Shown here in pieces: positions 10,886 through 18,800 of a stretch of DNA of 64,000 bases. The position numbers and the translations under genes are program-made. Position 1 is the first letter of the stretch. The number at the start of each line of letters is the position of its first letter. Where the stretch lies: the NCBI GenBank assembly GCA_041746855.1, contig JBGTGG010000143.1, positions 1-64,000 of the forward strand, in the 5' to 3' direction. The notes beneath the pieces are model-generated. The model was not told where the DNA came from. It saw nothing but the letters and a program-made list of their open reading frames with translations, and did not search any database. Source of the DNA: JBGTGG01 sp041746855. Its GTDB lineage: Bacteria; Bacteroidota; Bacteroidia; Cytophagales; Cyclobacteriaceae.

Positions 10886-11965
10886 ATGATTCCTGTAACC
10901 AAGCCATTCCTTCCGCCACAACACGAGTACCAAAAATACCTGGATGGAATCTGGCAACGCAATTGGTTGACCAATAATGGTCCGTTGGTAAACGAGTTGG
11001 AGTTAAAACTAAAGGAATACCTGAAGGTTAATCACCTGCTTTTTTTAACCAATGGAACCATTGCCATTCAGCTTGCCATTAAGGCGCTGGATTTAAAAGG
11101 CGAGATCATTACCACGCCCTTTTCATACGTGGCCACTACCAGCAGTATTGTATGGGAAGGATGTAAACCCGTGTTTGTTGACATTGACAAGGATACGCTC
11201 AATCTCGACCCAAGAAAAATTGAAGCGGCCATAACGGCCAACACTTCTGCTATTATGGCCACGCATGTGTACGGCAATCCATGCGATATAGAATCCATTA
11301 ATGCCATTGCTGTAAAGCACAATTTGAAAGTAATTTATGATGCAGCCCATGCCTTTGGTACAACATACAAGGGCAAGTCGGTTTTCGAATTTGGTGATAT
11401 CAGCACCGCAAGTTTTCATTCCACTAAACTATTTCATACAATAGAAGGCGGAGCAGTAATTACAAAGTCACCGGAACTATTAAAGCGGTTGGCCTATATG
11501 AGGAACTTTGGTCATGATGGACCGGAGAAATTTGCTGAAGTAGGGATCAATGGAAAGAATTCTGAATTTCATGCAGCCATGGGGTTGGTAAATCTTTCAT
11601 ACATTGAGGCCATTCGCAACGCTAGAAAAGTGCAAAGCGAGTATTACGATAAGGTGCTGAAAAACCTGAAGTGTCAGAAGCCGACCATCGAGAAAGAAGC
11701 TACTTTTAATTATGCTTATTACGCAGTGGTAATGCCAACCGAAGAAATTGCCCTGCGGATGGTGGAAGAGTTAAACCGAAATTTGATTTACCCGCGCAGG
11801 TACTTTTTCCCTTCCCTCGATGAATTGCCGTATTTAGACAGGGCGGAATTGTCAATAACCCGATCCGTGTGCAACAGGGTATTGTGCCTGCCGTTGTACC
11901 ATACGCTTACCTATGAAGAAATTGACTTTATAGCGCGGATCATGTTGAGGGTTCAAAATAACTGA
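10886..11965 (+). CDS. DegT/DnrJ/EryC1 sugar aminotransferase (VioA/FdtB-like)
   Basis: 359-residue PLP enzyme that converts a nucleotide-linked keto sugar to an amino sugar. The N terminus (VTKPFLPPQHEYQKYL, WLTNNGPLVNELE) is the signature of dTDP-4-keto-6-deoxyglucose 4-aminotransferases such as VioA. Other family motifs are the Gly/Thr-rich TNGTIAIQLAIKAL, DAAHAFGT, and SFHSTKLFHTIEGG, where Lys181 is the expected Schiff-base lysine. Only 2 bp separate its stop from the next gene, an acetyltransferase, matching the VioA-VioB or PglE-PglD pairing that yields a 4-acetamido-4,6-dideoxy sugar. The exact nucleotide sugar is inferred; a UDP-linked substrate is possible. Confidence 0.87.
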   Translation: MIPVTKPFLPPQHEYQKYLDGIWQRNWLTNNGPLVNELELKLKEYLKVNHLLFLTNGTIAIQLAIKALDLKGEIITTPFSYVATTSSIVWEGCKPVFVDIDKDTLNLDPRKIEAAITANTSAIMATHVYGNPCDIESINAIAVKHNLKVIYDAAHAFGTTYKGKSVFEFGDISTASFHSTKLFHTIEGGAVITKSPELLKRLAYMRNFGHDGPEKFAEVGINGKNSEFHAAMGLVNLSYIEAIRNARKVQSEYYDKVLKNLKCQKPTIEKEATFNYAYYAVVMPTEEIALRMVEELNRNLIYPRRYFFPSLDELPYLDRAELSITRSVCNRVLCLPLYHTLTYEEIDFIARIMLRVQNN

Positions 11966-11967
11966 AT

Positions 11968-12612
11968 GTGTTAGTAGCCGGAGCCAGCAGACACGCAAAG
12001 GAAGTACTTGATATACTGCATGCACAGCATCAAGCAGATGATCTGCGATTCTTTGATGATGTGAATGTGAATGGGCCGAACCTTTTTTACGAGCGTTTTC
12101 CAATCGTTCATAGTATTCATGATCTCCTAGATATTTTTAAACAAGATAATCGATTCATTTTAGGATTAGGCGGTGTGCAGGCAAGGGCTGTGGTGGCAAA
12201 AAAATTAGTGAAAGCCGGTGGGCGTTTGCATTCACTTATTGCGGACTCTGCACGCATTGGTCATTTTGAAGTTACGATTGGGGCAGGTGTTAACATCATG
12301 GAGTTTGTGTTGATAAGCAGTAGCGTGGTGATTGGGGAGGGAAGTCTTATCAATGCATTCGCAGCCATTCATCACGATGTTAAGGTAGGTGCGTATTGTG
12401 AAATTTCTCCCCGGGCTACTTTACTAGGCGGAGCCTCTGTTGGTGATTTTAGCAGTGTCGGAAGTGGCGCAAGTATTCTCCCGAATATAAGCGTTGGAAG
12501 AAATGTGGTGATTGGAGCGGGAAGTGTGGTAACCCATGATGTTCCTGATCACTGTATGGTGGTGGGGGTTCCTGGGAAGGTGATCAAAAAGATTTCTCCA
12601 CCTATTTCTTAG
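11968..12612 (+). CDS. NeuD/PglD/VioB-family sugar O/N-acetyltransferase
   Basis: 214 residues starting at a GTG, tightly coupled to the aminotransferase. The N-terminal part is the small Rossmann-like domain of the NeuD/PglD family (MLVAGASRHAKEVLDIL, ILGLGGVQAR). From about residue 90 the sequence is a left-handed beta-helix of hexapeptide repeats (IGHFEVTIGAGVNIME, VIGEGSLINAFAAI, VIGAGSVVTHDV) ending VVGVPGKVIKK. His in the FAAIHHDVKVG segment sits where the PglD catalytic base is. It likely transfers acetyl from acetyl-CoA to the 4-amino group of the sugar made by the preceding enzyme. Confidence 0.87.
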   Translation: MLVAGASRHAKEVLDILHAQHQADDLRFFDDVNVNGPNLFYERFPIVHSIHDLLDIFKQDNRFILGLGGVQARAVVAKKLVKAGGRLHSLIADSARIGHFEVTIGAGVNIMEFVLISSSVVIGEGSLINAFAAIHHDVKVGAYCEISPRATLLGGASVGDFSSVGSGASILPNISVGRNVVIGAGSVVTHDVPDHCMVVGVPGKVIKKISPPIS

Positions 12613-12810
12613 TATTATTCCAAGGACGATTGATGAAGGTAAAAGGTATTTATTTTTCTCAAAGTGAAACGGATCTGCAACAAGGCGTACGCAAACTATT
12701 CACGATTTCTTATTGGTTGGTGTCTCTGCGGTTTTTGGGCTAAAGAAGTATATTCATGTTTATTTATATTTTAAATTTCAATTAAGGGCGATAAACTATT
12801 AGAAGCTATT
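12613..12810 (+). other. intergenic region with a 36-codon open frame
   Basis: 198 bp between the acetyltransferase and the SGNH hydrolase. It contains one ATG frame at 12633-12743 of 36 codons, beginning MKVKGIYFSQSETDLQ and ending in a hydrophobic SYWLVSLRFLG. I do not recognise it. It may be a remnant of a deleted polysaccharide gene or chance. No terminator hairpin seen. Confidence 0.25.
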
Positions 12811-14187
12811 ATGAAAAATTCAAAGAATGTACTTGTGTTCTTTATTTCCTTCCTTATTCTACTGTGGAATCCACTAACATTCTATCTGTATTACTCAACG
12901 CATGAAGTATATGAATCAAAAATACTGAAGCTGATTTTTTGGATAATACCCATTGTTGGGATTCTTATCATACTATACGTTAAGCGACAGAAAAGTTTAT
13001 CGCAAAAGTTGGAAGGTTTAGTTTTCAATAGTTCCTATGTCGGGATAATCCTTGGTTTCTTGATACTGGTTAATTTTTTAATAGGAGTATTCACTTCGCC
13101 CGACAACAGTGATAACAAGAAGGTGGTGAAAAATGAAGGATTGATTTTTAAACCCAATTCTGCAGCCGTTTATTCAACGGTTGAATTCAACTACACCGCA
13201 GAAATCAATAGTTTAGGTCTACGAAACAGGGAGGTACAAGTTGAAAAGGACAACGACACGTTTAGGATTTTATGTTTTGGCGACAGCTGGACGTTTGGCT
13301 GGGGTGTAAACATCGAACATAGTTGGCCCATGCAACTGGAGAATTATTTTAAAGAAAATGGGTATACCAAAGTGGAGGTTATTAACTGCGGACAAGGTGG
13401 GCAGTTTACATCAACCTACAAGGAATTTATTTCAAAGGCTGTACCGTTATTGAAACCCGATTTAGTGTTAGTGGGTGTTCTTCAACTCGATGACCTGGCG
13501 CAATTATTTGAGAATAAATTACTCACTGAAGCAAAAGGCGATAGAAATTTATTACGGTCTTTTTTAATGGCTTCTTTTGGCAACTATTTAAAACTAGTGG
13601 GTCCGAAAGATGACAACATAATTGATATCAAAGCAGTATGGGAAGATAATAACAGGGGCTTACTAAAAGACTTTAAAGGTCTGCGTCAATTACGCTTCAC
13701 CACGCTATCGGATACTGTTCAGACGTTGTTCAAAACCGGAAACCTGAACCCCGGATTACTAAACAACTACATAGATTTTCCGGATCGGGTAACAATTTTT
13801 AATAACCCCAATCATCCGGCTACCATAGATGCTATTCAAAAAATGAACAATGATTTTAAGGAGATGAAGGAGATATGCAAAGCAAATGAAGCAGCGTTGA
13901 TGTTCATCAATTTACCGATGAATTACTTTACTGGTCATAATGTTGAAAGAATGCCCTCAGACATTTTGAATGATTATTTCATGGAAAATAATGGTATTGA
14001 TTCCATTTATTCCTCCATCGCAAAAAATAATCTGATTCCATATTTTGAACTAACGCAGCATTTCAAAGACCTTACAGAAAAGGACAAGTATTTTTATAAA
14101 TATGATGGCCATCCGAATGAGCAGGGATATCGTGAAATTGCCGTTACTATTGGTAAGCATTTAATCGAGAATCAATTCGTCAATTAG
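12811..14187 (+). CDS. membrane-anchored SGNH/GDSL hydrolase
   Basis: 458 residues. Three hydrophobic segments in the first 100 residues (around 6-28, 41-58 and 78-96) anchor a C-terminal SGNH domain. Block I is CFGDSWTFGWG with nucleophile Ser159. The C-terminal catalytic dyad is in YDGHPNEQG (Asp432, His434). GQGGQFTSTYK and FINLPMNY are plausible blocks II/III. Family members hydrolyse or transfer acyl esters on polysaccharides, including O-acetyl groups on alginate-like and cell-wall glycans. Its place after a GT2/aminotransferase/acetyltransferase trio fits surface-glycan acylation or deacylation (inferred). The substrate is not predictable. Confidence 0.8.
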   Translation: MKNSKNVLVFFISFLILLWNPLTFYLYYSTHEVYESKILKLIFWIIPIVGILIILYVKRQKSLSQKLEGLVFNSSYVGIILGFLILVNFLIGVFTSPDNSDNKKVVKNEGLIFKPNSAAVYSTVEFNYTAEINSLGLRNREVQVEKDNDTFRILCFGDSWTFGWGVNIEHSWPMQLENYFKENGYTKVEVINCGQGGQFTSTYKEFISKAVPLLKPDLVLVGVLQLDDLAQLFENKLLTEAKGDRNLLRSFLMASFGNYLKLVGPKDDNIIDIKAVWEDNNRGLLKDFKGLRQLRFTTLSDTVQTLFKTGNLNPGLLNNYIDFPDRVTIFNNPNHPATIDAIQKMNNDFKEMKEICKANEAALMFINLPMNYFTGHNVERMPSDILNDYFMENNGIDSIYSSIAKNNLIPYFELTQHFKDLTEKDKYFYKYDGHPNEQGYREIAVTIGKHLIENQFVN

Positions 14188-14489
14188 AAAACCAACCGTT
14201 GTTGAACCAGTGGGCATGGAGATCGCGGATCAATACCACGATTACAAGTAATCATAAAGCATATCTGGATAACGTGCTACGGAATAATCTTGATGTTATT
14301 TACAAGGAGCATGCCTGAAGGGGCACGACATAAGCAATTTAAAATATTTCCCATTTGGACTTTTACTATGTCGCGCGGGATTACCGGCTTGTTCAGTAAA
14401 CAGGCTTCGTCATGCTTACACTTTTTCTATCCTTGGAGAGCAAGGTGTTTAGAATTGAACATGGATATACATCGTAACACTATGTAACA
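14188..14489. other. convergent intergenic region with possible gene remnant
   Basis: 302 bp between convergent genes. A stop-free plus-strand frame at 14190-14318 encodes about 42 protein-like residues (WAWRSRINTTITSNHKAYL, then RNNLDVIYKEHA) and ends in TGA, without a convincing start. It may be the tail of a decayed gene. A perfect tandem duplication of GTAACACTAT (14474-14493) overlaps the stop of the minus-strand gene. No terminator identified. Confidence 0.25.
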
Positions 14490-15812
14490 CTATTCTATAG
14501 GAAGAACCCACGCTTCTTTGAAAGTAAACCGGTTAATTGTCCGGATTTCATCTCTCATCCGTTTCGCTTCATCAAGGTCTGCAGTGGCCTTTCCGACATA
14601 CACGAAATGGTAATTATTGGCCGGGTATTCTCCGATGTTGGCGGTATAACCGGCTCTGGACAAATCTCTCACAAAACTTTCCGCATTACGCTGAGAGGAG
14701 AATACACCCACAATTACGTAGTAAAGCGTTTGTGATTCAGGTTGTGGCTGTACTTCTTCCGGTTGTTTTTCTTCAACAGGAGGAACAGGTGTTGGTTTGA
14801 CTTCTTCAACGGGTGGCTGCACTGGTTCTTGTACCGGCTCTTCTTCAATTACCGGTTCCTGAACGGGCTCCTCTATTGGTAAAGGGGTAGTGGTGGTTCG
14901 TGTTGGTCGGGTTACTTGCTTCTTGCCCAGGCGCACACTTACGTGTACCTCGTGCGATCCGGTGCCAAAACCCTCTACAACATCGGGGGCAAATTCGTAG
15001 GCATACCCCACCTTTATTTTTTCTTTAAGAGAGAAACCAAAGAAAGCAGCGGGCCCGTAATCCTGTCTGTAGGAACCACCTGCCCATAGCAGGTTATTAA
15101 TTTTTAGAACACCCATTACTTCAAATTGATTTTCTCGAATTTCGTTTGTTCTGTATATGAAGTAGGGTTCAAATGCGAGCCGGTCACTGAGATTGAAATT
15201 GTAACTAATGGATGAGAAAGTATTTTTCAGCGCATTAAATTCCGGGGTATTAAAAGTATTTTCCGAGATAGCGTTGGTGGTGAAAAGGTTGGGCAGGGCA
15301 AATCCTAATTTCAGGTTATTTAATTGGTAATGCATACCGAACTGTCCAGCGAGGTTTGAAGTATTCACGTTTGTTAAAGAGGGGTCAGTAGGGTCGTCCA
15401 CTTTGCTTAAGTCAACCCGGCTCATAGAATATCCCATTGACAAACCAAACCCGATTTTATGATTGACTTCCGTGCTTCTACCTAAATATACATGGTAAGC
15501 AAAGGAAGCAAGTCCTGTATTGGTTTGGAGCACCCCGGCCTGGTCATTATACAGGTTAATGGCCCAACCCATTTTATAATTAATCGGCATTTGCAGGTTT
15601 GCGGTAAGGGTAGTTGGAGCACCCTCAAATTGAGCCCATTGCTTACGGAAGTTTAGGTTTAATTCACTATAGCCATTAGGGGCAATAAAGGAAGGGTTGA
15701 ACAAATAAGGATTTAGAAAATAGTGATTATAAACCATGTTTTGTTGAGCCATTACCTGGCTTGCCACAACCTGAAAAAGAATGAAAACTAATAGGGTCCT
15801 TAAAAATGTCAT
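14490..15812 (-). CDS. PorP/SprF-family T9SS outer-membrane protein fused to a SPOR domain
   Basis: 440 residues. Signal peptide 1-22 (ends VMAQ). Residues about 23-285 form the PorP/SprF beta-barrel: the family start QNMVYNHYFLNPYLFNPS and alternating strands ending in HEVHVSVRLGKK. Then comes a low-complexity P/E/V-rich linker (about 295-355) and a C-terminal SPOR domain (LYYVIVGVFSSQRNAESF to FKEAWVLPIE). SprF-like proteins pair with type B T9SS cargo and are needed for its secretion or anchoring. This gene starts 6 bp after the stop of exactly such a cargo gene, so the pair is a likely functional unit. SPOR domains bind denuded peptidoglycan glycan strands, so the fusion would tether the barrel to the cell wall (inferred). 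Confidence 0.85.
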   Translation of the reverse strand: MTFLRTLLVFILFQVVASQVMAQQNMVYNHYFLNPYLFNPSFIAPNGYSELNLNFRKQWAQFEGAPTTLTANLQMPINYKMGWAINLYNDQAGVLQTNTGLASFAYHVYLGRSTEVNHKIGFGLSMGYSMSRVDLSKVDDPTDPSLTNVNTSNLAGQFGMHYQLNNLKLGFALPNLFTTNAISENTFNTPEFNALKNTFSSISYNFNLSDRLAFEPYFIYRTNEIRENQFEVMGVLKINNLLWAGGSYRQDYGPAAFFGFSLKEKIKVGYAYEFAPDVVEGFGTGSHEVHVSVRLGKKQVTRPTRTTTTPLPIEEPVQEPVIEEEPVQEPVQPPVEEVKPTPVPPVEEKQPEEVQPQPESQTLYYVIVGVFSSQRNAESFVRDLSRAGYTANIGEYPANNYHFVYVGKATADLDEAKRMRDEIRTINRFTFKEAWVLPIE

Positions 15813-15818
15813 GAAAGT

Positions 15819-18800
15819 TTATCGGATTAAGGTTACCGAACCATTAATGGGCTTCTTATCGGGACAACGAATAACGTAAAAATAAACACCCTCAGGAAGT
15901 AAGGAGCCATTAAAAGTTCCATCCCATTCGGTGGCGTATCCTATTGATGAAAATACTTTTTGGCCCTGACGGTTAAAGACCTCTACAGTGCCGTCAACCA
16001 AAAGGTCGGCATTGTTAATGCGCCATGTTTCCGTACTGATATCTCCTTTACCATCTGGCGAGAAGGTATTAAAGGGTTTCACATTTAGACTTTCTTCCTG
16101 TACCTGTAGGTTTACGACATCGCTTGCGGTTAGTCCTTCCCCATCAGTGACACTTACAGTGAATTGATACATCCCGGGGATAAGATCAGTAAGTTCTAAA
16201 AAGAGCGTATCATGTGGATCGATCGTTACTACATTTCCTCCGGTTTGAGTCCATAAATAGGAAGAAATAATTCCATCAGGGTCAAAGGCTTCTGCTATAA
16301 TCTTAATTGAATTTTCAGGAAGTTGTATACTACGGTCTCCCCCTGCATCAACCACAGGAGGCAGATTGGATGCAGCTGCGGAAAAAACGCTAACGGCAGC
16401 ATTATCAGAATTGGTTAGTCCTTCATCATCCGTGGCTGTTAATTGGAATACATAATTCCCTTCAACTAAATCACTAAGCGATAATGTAGTAGTTGTGTTT
16501 CCTGCCATGGTTACGGTAGGTCCTGAAAGTTTTGTCCAAAGAACAGCGGCAATGGTTCCATCATCGGTAGTAGTACCGGTTAGCACAGCGGTGTTTGTTG
16601 GTAATACAACATTGATATTGATGCCGGCATTAACAACTGGGGCAAGGTTCGTTGTGGCAGGCAAAACCGTTACCAGAACCTGCCCAGAGCCGGTAGCCCC
16701 GAGATTGTCTGTAACGGTTAACATGAATTGATAGGTACCCTCAACCATATTCGTAACGGTTAGCGAAGCAGTATTTTCATTGACAAGGGTGCAGGAGGGT
16801 CCACTTAATTTTGCCCAATTATATGCAGCAATGGTGCCATCAGGATCATTACCTGTACCGTTAAGTATTACACTGTTGGTAGGAAGTTTTATTGTCTGAT
16901 TTGCACCGGCATTGGCAAAGGGGGATTGATTTGCCGTTGCCGCATTTACGGTTACCCGGGCTTCATCAGACCCCGTTGATGATTGATCATCTGTTGCTGT
17001 AAACCTGAATATATACACCCCTTCAACAAGGTTATTTACGGTAAGCAAAGTAGTAGTAGCATTAACTAATACGGCACCTGCCGGTCCGCTCACCTGTGTC
17101 CAAGCGCGACTCACGATTGTTCCATCCGGATCACTGGCGCTGCCCGAAAGCTGAACGGTGTTAATTGGAAGAAAAATTGTCCTATCGGGTCCTGCGCTAA
17201 CGATCGGAGATTGATTAACCGAAGTAGGATTTACGGTAATGGTCATATCATCGGTAGCCGTAGCTCCATCGTTATCGGTTACTTGTAATCTGAAGGTGTA
17301 AACGCCTTCCACCAGATTGGAAACGGAAAGGGTGGGGTTGGTTAATGCTCCCAGCGTAACGGTTGGACCGGAAACTTTTGCCCATAAATACGAAGCTATG
17401 GAGCCATCGGCATCGCTACCAGACCCGTTGATATTTGCACTATTGGTGGGTAATGTTATCGTTAAATTTGGTCCGGCATTCGCAATGGGAGGCTGATTGA
17501 CGGTTGCCGCATTTACAGTAATGGTGACATCGTCCGTGCTGGTTGCTCCATCATCATCGGTGACTATTAATCGAAAAACATAAACACCTTCTACCATATC
17601 AGCAATGGAGAGTGTAGCGTTGTTAGTATTGGTCAGGGTGGCTGTTGGTCCACTTTGCTTCGTCCATAGATAGGAAACCACGATACCATCAGCATCACTA
17701 CCGGAGCCAAACAGGGTGATGCTATTGGCTGGTAACGTTATTACCTGATCGGGTCCCGCAAATGCCTGTGGGGGTTGATTGATTGCTGCGGGCAATACGG
17801 TTACTGTCACCTGAGCTAATGCTGTTAGACCTTCATTATCGGTGACCGTAAGCCGGAATACATAAATGCCCTCTACCATGTTGCTGACAGAGGTAGTAGG
17901 AAAATTTGCATTGGTTAAAGTGGCAGCAGGTCCACTTACCTGGCTCCATAAGTAAGATGCAATTGACCCATCGGGATCCGAGCCTGTACCAATAAGGTTG
18001 GTTGAGTTGACTGGAAGGGTTAGTGTTTGATTTGCACCCGCAGAAGCAACCGGAGGCTGATTAACCACCGCTGGATTAACGGTAAGGGTAACATTATTGG
18101 AGCCGGTTGCCCCATCATTATCGGTTACGGTTAAGCGGAAAATATAGATACCATCAGAAGGTACTTGCACTGTTAAAGTTGCCGTATTGGCATTGGTGAG
18201 CGTGGCTGCCGTGCCACTTATTTGCACCCAGGTGTAACTGACTATGGTGCCATCTGGGTCAACGCCTGAACCGTTAAAGTTGGTGGAGTTAGTAGGCAGG
18301 GTAATGGATTTATTCGGGCCGGCATTTGCTGTGGGTGATTGATTGGTAGCTGATTGTACCACAACATCCACTTCGTCAAATGCAGTTGCCCCATCATTAT
18401 CGGTAGCGGTAATTCTAAAGGTATAGGTTCCCTGAATAAGATTACTTGCCGTTAACGAAGCAGTTGTTGCCCCGCTCAAGGTTGGACTCCCGGGGCCTGA
18501 AACGTTGGTCCATAAGTAGGAATCTACGGTGCCATCCGAATCCGATGCTACTGCATTCAGAATAACTGTTGAAGTGGGCAATGTTATGGTTTGGTCTGCA
18601 GGCGCATTGATTACGGGTGGTTGATTTCCAGCAAAAACAAAAACGGTAACCTCATCACTTGCTGTAGCTCCTAGATTATCAGTTACGGTGATGCGAAACA
18701 CATATGTGCCTTCCTCCAAGTCGTTTAATGAAAAGTTTGCTGTCGTATTTCCTGTGCCTGAGAATGTTGGTCCACTGATTTTCAGCCATTGGTAGGAGGC

